This document shows positions 27,901 through 36,208 of a stretch of 64,000 nt of DNA, piece after piece. The stretch spans positions 620,001 through 684,000 of the forward strand of contig NZ_SNXS01000002.1 in assembly GCF_004362525.1 (NCBI RefSeq). Reading direction: 5' to 3'. The DNA comes from Roseateles toxinivorans (GTDB taxonomy: Bacteria > Pseudomonadota > Gammaproteobacteria > Burkholderiales > Burkholderiaceae_C). How positions within the stretch are numbered: position 1 is the first letter of the stretch; each line of letters starts with the position of its first letter. The position numbers and the translations under genes are program-made. The notes beneath the pieces are model-generated. The model saw nothing but the letters and a program-made list of their open reading frames with translations. It was not told the origin of the DNA and did not search any database.

Positions 27901-29063
27901 GAGCCGATCTGGGCCATCACCGCAAGGTCCAGCTGCTGTGCGCTGAACTCACCACCGCTGACGGCGGCCAGGCTGCCGTCCTTGGCGCGCGTCTGCCTGA
28001 CCTTGATGCCGAGGTCGGCCCGCTGCCAGACCAGGCCATCGCCGGTAACAAAACCCAGCTGGGTGGCCGTCACGCTCAAACCCTTGCTGTCACGTTGCAG
28101 GGCCAGGCGCCCCTGGATCTGCTCCAGATCGATCGCATCGGCCTTGGGAGCCAGCCGCATCTGCACCGAGCGCAGGGCCAGATCAACGGTGGCGCCGGCG
28201 ACCTCGCCGTCCTTGACGTCGATCCAGGCGCGCAGCGCGCCATCACCCTCGCTGAGCTCGAACGGCAGCTGTACGTGGCGCTTGAGTTCGCGCACATCGG
28301 CGCGCGGCAGGTCGGCATGCAGTTGGCCGCTCCAGTGGCGCAGCTCGCCGGGCCGCTTCAGCAGCGACTGGGTGAAGCGGCCGCGCAGGCTCAGGCGTTC
28401 ACCCCATTGCGGCGGCGGCGTGGCGTCCAGCCGCAGCTGATGGCTGCGCAGGCCGTTGCGTATCACCAGGTTCACATCGCTGAGCTTCAGTGGCGGAGCG
28501 TCGCGCCCCTCGTCCAGCCAGCGCAGGGTGCCGCGCAGCACGACGAACTCATGCTGGCTGAAGAACCAGTCGGCCAGCTCGGCGCCGTCGGTCGAGGCCC
28601 GATCGGTATCGTCAAGGCTCAGGCCGGCGACGAAGATCTTGCCCTGCTTGTCGCGCCGCACCTCCAGCTGCGGGCCGTCGATCAGCAACTGCTCGAAGCG
28701 CAGTTCGAAGGCCAGCAGCGAGCGCGCCGACAGCGCGGCCGACACCATGGGCAGGCGCAGCACCTCGCGGCTGTGCGCGTCGGAGAAGCGCAGATCGCGC
28801 ATTTCGATGGCCGGCACCCAGCCGCCGGAGCGCACCTGGATGCTGCCAATGCTCAGCTTTAGCCCTAGTGCTGCCGAGGCCTGAGTCTCGATGCGCCCGC
28901 GCCAGTCATCGATGTGCGGCAAAATTGCCCAGTGCAGCACCAACCAGGCCACCAGCACCAGGCCCCATGCCAATAACATCAGGCCCACCGCCCAACGGGC
29001 CAGGGCGCGCAACAGGCGGCCTGGGCGACGGGTGGCAGCGAGAGCGGACGTGAACAAAGACAT
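24981..29063 (-). CDS. yhdP: YhdP-family AsmA-like envelope protein
   Basis: A 1360-residue protein with one N-terminal membrane span (about 23-47, 'WAVGLMLLAWGLVLVAWLVLHW') and a very long periplasmic beta-rich body, the size and pattern of YhdP ('VRSGGWVPAIEMRDLRF', DUF3971 region in the middle, C-terminal AsmA-like 'NQGLASTNNLRMRGVSAVVLTEG'). In E. coli, YhdP is one of the bridge proteins carrying phospholipids to the outer membrane. It diverges from glnE over 129 bases and heads the minus-strand run of amidase and TPR-methyltransferase. Confidence 0.93.
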   Translation of the reverse strand: MSLFTSALAATRRPGRLLRALARWAVGLMLLAWGLVLVAWLVLHWAILPHIDDWRGRIETQASAALGLKLSIGSIQVRSGGWVPAIEMRDLRFSDAHSREVLRLPMVSAALSARSLLAFELRFEQLLIDGPQLEVRRDKQGKIFVAGLSLDDTDRASTDGAELADWFFSQHEFVVLRGTLRWLDEGRDAPPLKLSDVNLVIRNGLRSHQLRLDATPPPQWGERLSLRGRFTQSLLKRPGELRHWSGQLHADLPRADVRELKRHVQLPFELSEGDGALRAWIDVKDGEVAGATVDLALRSVQMRLAPKADAIDLEQIQGRLALQRDSKGLSVTATQLGFVTGDGLVWQRADLGIKVRQTRAKDGSLAAVSGGEFSAQQLDLAVMAQIGSRLPMGEALRRLLVELQAKGMASEVSAQWEGPLDQPVSYKVKTVLNGLSFASHQTGDAKVAGRPGLRNAQLQLSATERGGEGRLLIDNGALELPGVFEDPLVELDKFSAQLNWRIDPQPAGQAPKIELKLSDVNFANADAHGDLTATWTTGPGTGTGRGGRFPGLLDMSGRLDEGRAAATARYLPLQIPADTRHWVRDAIQSGSAQDATFKVRGDLWDFPFDAGRQGQFHITAKARDLQFAYVPSHGASDGRPAFESPWPAMEKLNADLVFDRSSMEIRNGRARIFGVELSGVKGGISDLSHNAVLVLDGTGRGPLNEFLRFVRSSPVAEWTGQGLTPAVGTGMADLSLGVQIPLSDAAKSTVKGSISLAGNELRLRPDVPALANARGRINFSHKGVSLQGVTARALGGDLSIEGGSQVDGHLRFTAQGLATAEALKRSAELGALSRLAQSFNGQTNYRLELGVVRGLTELQLTSNLQGLALDLPAPLRKEAESLLPLRLQTQLAPEFRAAGSAPRDTLRFELGNLLQLQYQRDLSAAQPRVLRGVIAVQDSLPSLPPSGVHGRANLGTVNVDAWQALAARVLGNGSGTAEVLDAGYAPSALTLKAQELQFSGRKLNRLAATVNRGSATTAADQGLWRVNVEAEQLGGYIEYRDARSGAGRVYARLARLALPKSDAESVESLLDSQPSSVPALDIVIDDFELRGLKLGKLEVEAQHSGAAREWRLSRLQLAQPDATLTATGNWAAEPGQPRRRALMDFKMKIADAGNLLERLGLGRVVRGGKGEMSGQVGWLGSPLSPDYPSMTGQVAVALDAGQFLKADPGVGRLLGVLSLQSLPRRFTLDFRDLFQEGFAFDSFSGNVKINQGLASTNNLRMRGVSAVVLTEGQTDLAREIQDLRIIVVPEISATTASLAYAAINPAIGLGTLFAQLLLRKPMMAAGTREFHVTGTWADPKVDRVERKVEGAAEAASAPHN

Positions 29064-29192
29064 GAATTCGGGGGCACCAGCAGTGGTACGAACAACAACA
29101 GCGCCGACGCGTGGACGGACCGGCCCTGAGCCCGTTCCCTCTTCGACCCCCGGCAGCGGGCGCGATCAATCTAGCACAGCGCTGTTGTCCTC

Positions 29193-31931
29193 ATGACTTC
29201 ACCCGACACGCTTCCCCTCGCATCGGCATCGCCAGCCGCCCTGGCCGAGCACAGCCGCTTCGTGCAGCGGGTGCGTCGCCGCTACGAAGCCGAACTCGCC
29301 CTGCTGCCTCCTGGCCTGCCCGATCGGGCCGCCATCGAGGCCCTGGTCGCCACCTTGCAGGCCGCCGGCCGGCCGCTGGCCGCCGCCCTGCGCGTGGCCC
29401 GGCATCTGGTGCTGGAGCGGCTGGCGGTGCTGGACATCGAGGCCGGCGCGGCGATGGAAGACATCACGCTGGTGATGACGACCCTGGCCGAGGTCAGCCT
29501 GTGCCTGGCCCTGGCCGACGCCCGGGCTACCCAGGACGCCGTCAATGGCGTGCCGCGCGACGCCCAGGGCCGCGAGATCGAGTTCTGGGTCATAGGCATG
29601 GGCAAGCTGGGCGCGCGCGAACTCAATGTCTCGTCCGACATCGACCTGATCTATGTCTATGAAGACAGCGGCCAGACCGATGGCGCCAAATCGATCAGCG
29701 CGCACGAGTATTTCTCGCAGGTCGCCAAGCGGCTGTACACCTTGATCGGCGATGTTACCGACGACGGCAATGTGTTCCGCGTCGATCTGGCGTTGCGACC
29801 CAATGGCAACTCGGGCCCGGCCGTGGTCAGCCTGGCGATGCTGGAAGAGTATTTCCTGGTCCAGGGCCGCGAATGGGAGCGTTTTGCCTGGCTGAAGAGC
29901 CGGGTGGTGGCGCCGCTCGCGAGCGTGACCAACGGTAGAGCCCTGGCCCTGCGCGATCTGGTCACCCCCTTCGTCTACCGCCGCTATCTGGACTACGGCG
30001 TGTTCGAGGGTCTGCGGCAATTGCATCGCAAGATACGTGACGAGGCGCAGAAGCGCGCCGCCGGCCGGCCCGAGCGGGCCAATGACGTGAAGCTGTCCCG
30101 CGGCGGCATACGCGAGATCGAGTTCACCGTGCAGCTGCTGCAGGTGGTGCGCGGCGGCCAATTCCCCGAGATCCGCACCCGATCCACCGTGAAAGCGCTG
30201 CACCGGCTGGCCGCGCGGGGGCTGATGAAGGTCAGCGCCGCCGAAAAGCTGGCCGAGGCCTATGTGTTCCTGCGCCGGGTCGAGCACCGCATACAGTTTC
30301 TCGATGACCAGCAGACCCATCTGCTGCCCACCGGCGATGGTGATCTCAACTGGATCGCTGCCAGTCTGGGCATGACCTGCCGTGCCGACGCTTGCCAATT
30401 GCTGGACCGGCTGTGCGAGATCCGCGAGATTGTCGCGATGGAGTTCGACGCGCTGCTGCACGACGGCAATGCCCCGCCGGCCAGCAAGGCCGGTGGCTGC
30501 AAGGGCTGTGGCGGCCCGCCGCCGACCCTGGATTCCGAAGACCTGCTGGAACGCCTGCCGCTGGACCTGGCCACGCCGGTGCGGCGCCTGGCGCTGACAC
30601 CCAAGGTGCAGGGTCTGCGCGAGGAGTCAAAGCTGCGCCTGGGCAAGCTGGTGGCCCGTGCCGCGCAGGCGGTCGAGCAGGGCCAGTGCAGCATGGTCGC
30701 GGCGGTGCGCTTCGTCGATTGGATAGAGCCGCTGCTGCGCCGCGAGACCTATCTGGCCCTGCTGGTCGAGCGCCCCGCGGTGCAGACCCGGCTGCTACGG
30801 CTGCTGGGCCTGGCCCGCTGGCCGATGCGCTATCTGATGCTGCACCCCGGCGTGATCGACGAGCTGGCCGACGAGCGCGTGATGCACGAGCGCTTCGACG
30901 GCACAGCCTTCGTCGCCGACCTCGAAGCCCGCCACAAGGCCTGGCAGCGCGCGGGCGAGGCCGACGAAGGCGCGCTGCTGGACTCGCTGCGCCGCGCCCA
31001 CCATGCCGAGGTGTTCCGCATCCTGGTGCGCGATGTCGAGGACCACATCAGCGTCGAGCAGGTGGCCGATGAGCTGTCGGCGCTGGCCGATGCGGTGTTG
31101 CAATGCACGATCACCTGGGCCTGGGACCGGCTCAAGCAACGCCACCGCGAGGTGCCGAGCTTTGCCGTCATTGCCTACGGCAAGCTCGGCGGCAAGGAGC
31201 TGGGCTACGGCGGTGACCTGGACGTGGTGTTTTTGTACGACGACGAGGACGAGCGCGCCTCCGAGGTCTATGGCGCCTTTGTGCGCAAGCTGATCACCTG
31301 GCTGACCCTGCGCACCGCCGCCGGCGAGCTGTTCGACATCGACACCGCGCTGCGGCCCAATGGCAACTCGGGCCTGTTGGTGACCTCGCTGCAGTCATTT
31401 GCCAACTACCAGCAGGGCCGCGGCAGCAATGTGGCCTGGACCTGGGAGCACCAGGCGGTGACCCGTGCGCGCTTCAGCGCCGGCAGCCCCGAGCTGGCGG
31501 CCGGCTTCGAGGCCGTGCGCCGCGCGGTGATGACGGCACCCCGCGATGCCGCCGCGCTGAAGGCCGAGGTCAAGGCAATGCGTGAGAAGGTGCGCGGCGC
31601 GCACCGGATCGCCGCCGAGCTGTTCGACGTCAAGCACAGCCCCGGCGGCATGATGGACGCCGAGTTCGCCGTCCAGGTGCTGGTGCTGCTGCATGGCGCA
31701 GCACACCCGGCGTTGTTGGACAACGCCGGCAATATCGCCCTGCTGCAGCGGGCCGAAGCCGCCGGCCTGCTGCCGGCGGGTGTCGGCGTGGCCGCGGCCG
31801 ATGCCTACCGCGAGCTGCGCCGCGCCCAGCACCGGGCCCGCCTGGACGAGCAGCCGACCTCGGTGCCACCGGAGCGCATGGCCGCACAGCGTGATGCCGT
31901 GCTGGCGCTGTGGCGCGCCGTGTTCGATTGA
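29193..31931 (+). CDS. glnE: Bifunctional glutamine synthetase adenylyltransferase/adenylyl-removing enzyme
   Basis: A 912-residue enzyme that attaches and removes AMP on glutamine synthetase in response to PII. Both nucleotidyltransferase domains are seen: the N-terminal deadenylylase with 'GMGKLGARELNVSSDIDL' (135-152) and the C-terminal adenylylase with 'AYGKLGGKELGYGGDLD' (about 660), each followed by a GlnD-UR_UTase helical region. Length agrees with the family (about 900-950). The start has no strong ribosome site, but matches homologues in position. Confidence 0.97.
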   Translation: MTSPDTLPLASASPAALAEHSRFVQRVRRRYEAELALLPPGLPDRAAIEALVATLQAAGRPLAAALRVARHLVLERLAVLDIEAGAAMEDITLVMTTLAEVSLCLALADARATQDAVNGVPRDAQGREIEFWVIGMGKLGARELNVSSDIDLIYVYEDSGQTDGAKSISAHEYFSQVAKRLYTLIGDVTDDGNVFRVDLALRPNGNSGPAVVSLAMLEEYFLVQGREWERFAWLKSRVVAPLASVTNGRALALRDLVTPFVYRRYLDYGVFEGLRQLHRKIRDEAQKRAAGRPERANDVKLSRGGIREIEFTVQLLQVVRGGQFPEIRTRSTVKALHRLAARGLMKVSAAEKLAEAYVFLRRVEHRIQFLDDQQTHLLPTGDGDLNWIAASLGMTCRADACQLLDRLCEIREIVAMEFDALLHDGNAPPASKAGGCKGCGGPPPTLDSEDLLERLPLDLATPVRRLALTPKVQGLREESKLRLGKLVARAAQAVEQGQCSMVAAVRFVDWIEPLLRRETYLALLVERPAVQTRLLRLLGLARWPMRYLMLHPGVIDELADERVMHERFDGTAFVADLEARHKAWQRAGEADEGALLDSLRRAHHAEVFRILVRDVEDHISVEQVADELSALADAVLQCTITWAWDRLKQRHREVPSFAVIAYGKLGGKELGYGGDLDVVFLYDDEDERASEVYGAFVRKLITWLTLRTAAGELFDIDTALRPNGNSGLLVTSLQSFANYQQGRGSNVAWTWEHQAVTRARFSAGSPELAAGFEAVRRAVMTAPRDAAALKAEVKAMREKVRGAHRIAAELFDVKHSPGGMMDAEFAVQVLVLLHGAAHPALLDNAGNIALLQRAEAAGLLPAGVGVAAADAYRELRRAQHRARLDEQPTSVPPERMAAQRDAVLALWRAVFD

Positions 31932-32503
31932 AGTTCAGCGCCTGGACGGCGCTGTGCCTGCTGCTGGCCTGGGGCGCGGCGCTGGTGTTCGCCCTGCCCA
32001 CAGCGGCGCTGGACTGGCAGCCCGGCCTGACCCATCAGGCCTGGCGCTGGTGGACCGCCGCCTGGGTGCATTGGAGCGCCCAGCACCTGATGGCCAATCT
32101 GGCCGGCACGCTGGTGCTGGCCGCGCTGGGCTGGGCCGCCCGGCTGCCCAGGCGCGCCGCGCTGGCCTGGGCGCTGGCCTGGCCACTGACGCAGCTGGGC
32201 CTGCTGACAAAGCCCGAACTGCTGCACTTCGGCGGCCTGTCCGGCGTGCTGCATGCCGGCGTGGCGGTGGCTGTGATCTCGCTGGCCTTCGCCTCGCGCC
32301 GCAGCGAACGGCTCTGGAGTCTTGTTATCGGCCTGGGCCTGCTGATCAAGATCGCGCTGGAGCAGCCGCTGGGCCCCGCCCTGCGCCAGGTGCCCGGCTG
32401 GGACATCGCGATCACGCCGCTGGCCCATGCCACCGGCGCGCTGGCCGGGGCGTTGTGCGCCCTCCTGGTGCATTTCGTTGCCCACCGCAGGGGCAGATAC
32501 TGA
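31910..32503 (+). CDS. rrtA: Rhombosortase (rhomboid-like intramembrane serine protease)
   Basis: A protein of 191-197 residues with six hydrophobic helices. Rhomboid-type motifs are present: 'HWSAQHLMANLAG' (His54, His59, Asn63), the catalytic serine in 'HFGGLSGVLHAG' (Ser111) and a distal histidine in 'LAHATGALAG' (His173). The short length and GLSG-xxHAG pattern match rhombosortases, which process GlyGly-CTERM proteins. The start is GTG 31910 or, more probably, TTG 31928, which overlaps the glnE stop as TTGA. No GlyGly-CTERM substrate lies in this window. Confidence 0.82.
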   Translation: MARRVRLKFSAWTALCLLLAWGAALVFALPTAALDWQPGLTHQAWRWWTAAWVHWSAQHLMANLAGTLVLAALGWAARLPRRAALAWALAWPLTQLGLLTKPELLHFGGLSGVLHAGVAVAVISLAFASRRSERLWSLVIGLGLLIKIALEQPLGPALRQVPGWDIAITPLAHATGALAGALCALLVHFVAHRRGRY

Positions 32504-32517
32504 TTTGAGCGGGCATC

Positions 32518-33435
32518 ATGCTCGGCCCCGTGCCGCACGCTGCTATGCCTAGAAAAACTCATCTCGACACCCTCGCCCTGATCACCCTGCTCGCCTGCTG
32601 CGCGCTGTGGGGTCTGAATCAGGTCGCCAGCAAGATCGCCCTGGCCGAGGTGCCGCCGCTGTGGCAGGCAGGCCTGCGCTCGCTGTGCGCGGCCGTGCTG
32701 CTGCTGGGCTGGTGCGGGTGGCGCGGCATCAAGCTGTTCGAGCGCGACGGCTCGCTGGGCGGCGGCCTGCTGGCGGGTAGCCTGTTCGGCCTGGAGTTCG
32801 CCTGCATTTTTGCCGGCCTGCAGTTCACCACAGCCTCGCGCATGATTGTGTTCATTTACCTGGCGCCCTTTGTCGTGGCGCTGGGCATGCCCTTCATCTC
32901 CAAGGCGGAGCGGCTGCAGCCACGGCAGACGGTGGGCCTGCTGCTGGCCTTCGGCGCCGTCGCCTGGGCCTTTGCCGAGGGCTTCGGCCAGAGCGACGCG
33001 CCGCCGCGGCAGTGGCTGGGCGACACGCTGGGCGTGCTGGCCGCGCTGTTCTGGGGCGGCACGACCCTGGCGATCCGGGCGACGAAGCTGTCCGGCCTGT
33101 CCGGCGAGAAGACGCTGTTCTATCAGCTGTGCGTGTCCGGGGTGGCGCTGAGTCTGGGTGCGCTGCTGCTGGGCGAGCCGTTCCCGACCAGCCTGTCGCC
33201 GCGCATCTCGGCCATGATGGCCTTCCAGATTGTCGTCATCACCTTTGCCAGCTATCTGCTGTGGTTCCGGCTGATGCGGCAGTACCCGGCGACGATACTG
33301 GCCTCGTTCACCCTGCTGACACCGCTGTTCGGCCTGCTGGCCGGTGCCCTGTTGCTGGGCGAACCTGTAACCCTGCGCCTGGTCGTCGCCCTGGTTGGGG
33401 TGGCCGCGGGCATCGTGCTGGTGAACCGGCGCTGA
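32518..33435 (+). CDS. EamA-family (DMT) transporter
   Basis: A 305-residue membrane protein with ten helices in two EamA repeats: 'TLLACCALWGLNQVASKIAL' opens the first and 'GVLAALFWGGTTLAIRATKL' the second; it ends 'VALVGVAAGIVLVNRR'. Family members export amino acids or other small metabolites. The start could be ATG 32518 or, more typically, ATG 32545 (MPRKTHLDTLALITLL). It lies 14 bases after the rhombosortase gene. Confidence 0.92.
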   Translation: MLGPVPHAAMPRKTHLDTLALITLLACCALWGLNQVASKIALAEVPPLWQAGLRSLCAAVLLLGWCGWRGIKLFERDGSLGGGLLAGSLFGLEFACIFAGLQFTTASRMIVFIYLAPFVVALGMPFISKAERLQPRQTVGLLLAFGAVAWAFAEGFGQSDAPPRQWLGDTLGVLAALFWGGTTLAIRATKLSGLSGEKTLFYQLCVSGVALSLGALLLGEPFPTSLSPRISAMMAFQIVVITFASYLLWFRLMRQYPATILASFTLLTPLFGLLAGALLLGEPVTLRLVVALVGVAAGIVLVNRR

Positions 33436-33513
33436 TTGTCACGTTGGCTACAGGCCTGGCCCGGGCGCGGGTCTAGACTGTTGGCCACCTCCAACCTCGA
33501 CAGGACCACCACC

Positions 33514-34167
33514 ATGATCACCTTGTGCGGATTCAGCGCCTCCAACTACTACAACAAGGTCAAGATGGTCTTGCTGGAAAAAGGCATTCCGTTCGAGGAA
33601 GAGATGGTCAAGACCGGCAGCACCGACGAGGCCGTGCTGAACTGCACGCCGCTGGCCAAGGTGCCCTTCATCCGTACCGAACAGGGCGCCATGTGCGAGA
33701 GCCAGGCGATCGCCGACTATCTGGAGCTGGCCTATCCGCAGCCGGCCCTGCTGCCCGCCGACCCCTGGGCCGCCGGCAAGGTGCGCGAGCTGGTCGTCTA
33801 TGTCGACTGGCACCTGGAAATGGTCGCCCGCCAGCTCTATTACGCAGCCTACTTCGGCGGCACCATCAGCGACGAGGCCAAGGAGAAGGTGCGCCAGCAA
33901 CTGGTCAAGAACATCGCCGCCTTCAAGCGCCTGGCCAAGTTCTCACCCTATCTCGCCGGCGACACCTTCACGCAAGCCGACGTGGCCGCCTGGGTCAGCC
34001 TGCCGCTGATCTCGATGTCCACCAAGGCGATGTACGGTGAAGACCTGCTGACCGCCGGCGGCATCGACTGGAAGCCCTACGCGAAGATGATCGGCGAACG
34101 CGCCAGCGCGCAGAAGATCACCGCCGACCGCAAGGCGGATCAGGAGAAGGCGGCGGCCAAGACCTGA
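33514..34167 (+). CDS. Glutathione S-transferase family protein
   Basis: A 217-residue protein, MITLCGFSASNYYNKVKMVLLEKG onward, with thioredoxin-fold segments 'PLAKVPFIRT' and 'MCESQAIADYLE' (the glutathione-binding Glu-Ser) and a helical C-terminal domain with 'SPYLAGDTFTQADV' (N-capping box). The ATG at 33514 has AGGA 8 bases upstream. The Lys/Ala-rich C-terminal tail is typical of a soluble bacterial GST. Substrate unknown. Confidence 0.92.
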   Translation: MITLCGFSASNYYNKVKMVLLEKGIPFEEEMVKTGSTDEAVLNCTPLAKVPFIRTEQGAMCESQAIADYLELAYPQPALLPADPWAAGKVRELVVYVDWHLEMVARQLYYAAYFGGTISDEAKEKVRQQLVKNIAAFKRLAKFSPYLAGDTFTQADVAAWVSLPLISMSTKAMYGEDLLTAGGIDWKPYAKMIGERASAQKITADRKADQEKAAAKT

Positions 34168-34175
34168 GCGTCTTG

Positions 34176-34433
34176 TTATCCGCCGCTGAGCGCGAGCACG
34201 ACGGCCACAAAGTCATCCGGCTTCAGGGCATGCTGCATGTCCCGCACACCGAGGCCGTTGACGAAGATGCGCATATTCGGTCGCAGCTGGCCCTGCTCGT
34301 CGACGACGCGAAAGCGCAGCCCTGGATAGCGCCGGTCGAGGTCGGCGAACAGCTGGTCCAGCGTGTCGCCCTCCGCATCGACGTGCGACTCGCCGGTGTA
34401 CGAGCGCAGCGCACCCGGGATCAAGACCTTCAT
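34176..34433 (-). CDS. MoaD/ThiS-like ubiquitin-fold protein
   Basis: An 85-residue beta-grasp protein, MKVLIPGALRSYTGESHVD onward, ending in '...VVLALSGG'. The C-terminal Gly-Gly is the activation site of sulfur carriers such as MoaD and ThiS. It starts inside the stop of the propeller gene (ATGA, 34430-34433), so the two are translated together. No moa or thi gene is nearby, so a role in molybdopterin or thiamine synthesis is not supported by context; a dedicated sulfur carrier or protein modifier is possible. Confidence 0.88.
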   Translation of the reverse strand: MKVLIPGALRSYTGESHVDAEGDTLDQLFADLDRRYPGLRFRVVDEQGQLRPNMRIFVNGLGVRDMQHALKPDDFVAVVLALSGG

Positions 34434-35641
34434 GCGAGCTCGGCCACTTCCACCGCGTAGATCTCCGGCAGGTGCCGTGCGATGTTCGTCCAGCTCGCGC
34501 CCTCGTCGCGTCCTATCCACAGCTCGCCGCTGGTGGTGCCCAGATAGAGTGCCGGTTTCGCCTGCGCATCCACCGTCATCGCCTGGCGCTTCACTGTCCA
34601 CCAGGCCTGGCTTTCGGGCAGGCCCTGGTCCAGCCGCTGCCAGGTCTTGCCGGCATTGCGTGTGACGTACGCCGCCGGCTGCCCGGCCGGACTGGTGCGC
34701 GGCCAGACATCGGTGCCATCCATCGGGAAGACCCAGGCCGTGTCGGGATCGCGCGGGTGCACGACCATCGGAAAGCCGACGTCGCCTACGCGCTTGGGCA
34801 TCTTGCGGCCTATGCGCTGCCATACATCGCCCGCTGGACGCCCCGTCCGGTCCATGCGGTAGATGCCGCAGTGGTTCTGCTGGTACAGCCGGTCGGGCAT
34901 GCCCGGGCACAGCCGCACGCAATGCGGATCGTGGAAGGTGACGGTGGCCGCATCGAAGCCCTCGACCACCTCCATGCCCTGGATCAACGTGGTCCAGCTC
35001 TGTCCGCCGTCGCGCGATTCATGGACGCCGCCGCCGGACATGCCGAAGTAGAGGTGCTTGGGGTCCCGCGGGTCGACGATCACCGAGTGCAGCTTGGGTC
35101 CGTCCGGCGTGCCGTCCTGCGCCGAGCCCATCCATTCGCGGAACTTTGGATCGTCGTTGACGGACGGCAGCGGCGCCCAGCTGACGCCGGCATCAATCGA
35201 GCGGAACAGGCCCTGCGGCGAGGTGCCGGCATACCAGCTGCCTGGCTCGCTGGCGTGGCCGGGCGTCAGCCAGAAGGTGTGATCGACCGAGCGGCCGGGC
35301 AGACCGTTGCTCGCCGGGGTAAAGGCTGGTGGCTGCTGCGCCTCCTTCCAGCTCCGGCCCAGATTGGTCGAGCGAAAAACCGTCGGGCCCAGGTGGCCGG
35401 TTTTGGCCGCCGCCAGCAGCGTGCGGCCGTCACGCGGGTCCAGCATCACATGGCTGATGGTGTGGCCCAGGAAGTGCGGCCCATTGACCGTCCAGGTCTT
35501 GCGCTGACCATCGCTGTGGAAAAGCCAGGCCCCCTTGCGTGTCGCCACGAGGACGACGAGGCGTGTGGACGACGCGGAAGACTTGCCGCGCGCGGCGGCT
35601 TTCTTGGCAGACGGAGAGGAGGGGGCGGATGTTCGACTCAT
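34430..35641 (-). CDS. BNR/Asp-box beta-propeller protein (sialidase-like fold)
   Basis: A 403-residue protein with a Ser/Ala/Lys-rich N-terminus and then repeated Asp-box motifs: 'STNLGRSW', 'SIDAGVSW', 'SRDGGQSW', 'RNAGKTW' and 'GRDEGASW'. These mark a BNR/sialidase-type propeller, but no sialidase catalytic set is evident, so enzymatic naming would be unsafe. No signal peptide is visible. It is coupled by a 4-base overlap to the MoaD-like gene. The ATG at 35641 has an AGGAG-type site just before it. Confidence 0.88.
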   Translation of the reverse strand: MSRTSAPSSPSAKKAAARGKSSASSTRLVVLVATRKGAWLFHSDGQRKTWTVNGPHFLGHTISHVMLDPRDGRTLLAAAKTGHLGPTVFRSTNLGRSWKEAQQPPAFTPASNGLPGRSVDHTFWLTPGHASEPGSWYAGTSPQGLFRSIDAGVSWAPLPSVNDDPKFREWMGSAQDGTPDGPKLHSVIVDPRDPKHLYFGMSGGGVHESRDGGQSWTTLIQGMEVVEGFDAATVTFHDPHCVRLCPGMPDRLYQQNHCGIYRMDRTGRPAGDVWQRIGRKMPKRVGDVGFPMVVHPRDPDTAWVFPMDGTDVWPRTSPAGQPAAYVTRNAGKTWQRLDQGLPESQAWWTVKRQAMTVDAQAKPALYLGTTSGELWIGRDEGASWTNIARHLPEIYAVEVAELA

Positions 35642-35822
35642 GGCGGCTCCTGGGCAAGGGAAAACGAAGGGGCTTCCTACTCACTGCACGACGAACGAGT
35701 GGAGCCGAATTCGACAAGCTGCGTGAGGGAATTTTCACCCAACCGTCGTCCAGACCCTGCAGTTCGTCCGGCGCTTGTGCAGTTCATCGCAGCGGGTTTG
35801 GGGGGGCTGAACCCCGGTGATA

Positions 35823-35848
35823 TGGTGTGCTACATCGCTAACACACCA
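35823..35848 (+). promoter_or_regulatory. Inverted repeat before the GntR gene, probable YtrA-type operator
   Basis: TGGTGTG (35823-35829) and CACACCA (35842-35848) form a perfect 7-base inverted repeat separated by 12 bases, ending 11 bases before the GntR start. The arrangement resembles the AGTGTA-N13-TACACT site reported for Bacillus YtrA, and a possible -10 (TGATAT, 35818-35823) abuts it. It would let the regulator repress its own operon. Confidence 0.6.
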
Positions 35849-35859
35849 GGTCAGACATC

Positions 35860-36207
35860 ATGCAGACATGGACCTCTCAAGCTCCGATTTACCAGCAGCT
35901 CGCCGACCGCCTGGCCGACCGCCTGCTGGACGGCGAACCTGATGAGGGCGAGGCCATGCCCTCGGTGCGCACGCTCGCCAGCGACTATGTGCTCAACCCT
36001 TTGACCGTCAGCCGCGCGCTGCAGACCCTGGTCGACGAGGGGGTGCTGGAGACGCGGCGCGGCGTCGGCATGTATGTGCAGCCCGGCGCCCGTTTGCGGT
36101 TGCGCCTGGCCGAGCGTGAGAAGTTTCTGAAGGAAGAATGGCCGGCGATCGTGGAGAAGCTGCGCCGGCTGGGCATCAAGGCCCACGAACTGAACTGGGA
36201 GATCTGA
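35860..36207 (+). CDS. GntR-family regulator, YtrA subfamily
   Basis: A 115-residue regulator with a winged-helix GntR DNA-binding domain ('PIYQQLADRLADRLLDGE', 'MPSVRTLASDYVLNPLTVSRALQTLVDEGVLETRRGVGMYV') and only a short helical C-terminal tail, as in YtrA-type proteins that lack a large effector domain. It is the first gene of an operon with an ABC ATPase (1 base after its stop) and a permease, the normal partners of this subfamily, and probably represses them until an envelope or antibiotic stress arises. Confidence 0.93.
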   Translation: MQTWTSQAPIYQQLADRLADRLLDGEPDEGEAMPSVRTLASDYVLNPLTVSRALQTLVDEGVLETRRGVGMYVQPGARLRLRLAEREKFLKEEWPAIVEKLRRLGIKAHELNWEI

Positions 36208-36208
36208 T

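Noticed and set aside
34430-35641. Naming the BNR protein a sialidase
   Set aside because: Asp-box repeats define the fold only; the catalytic arginine triad and nucleophile are not evident.
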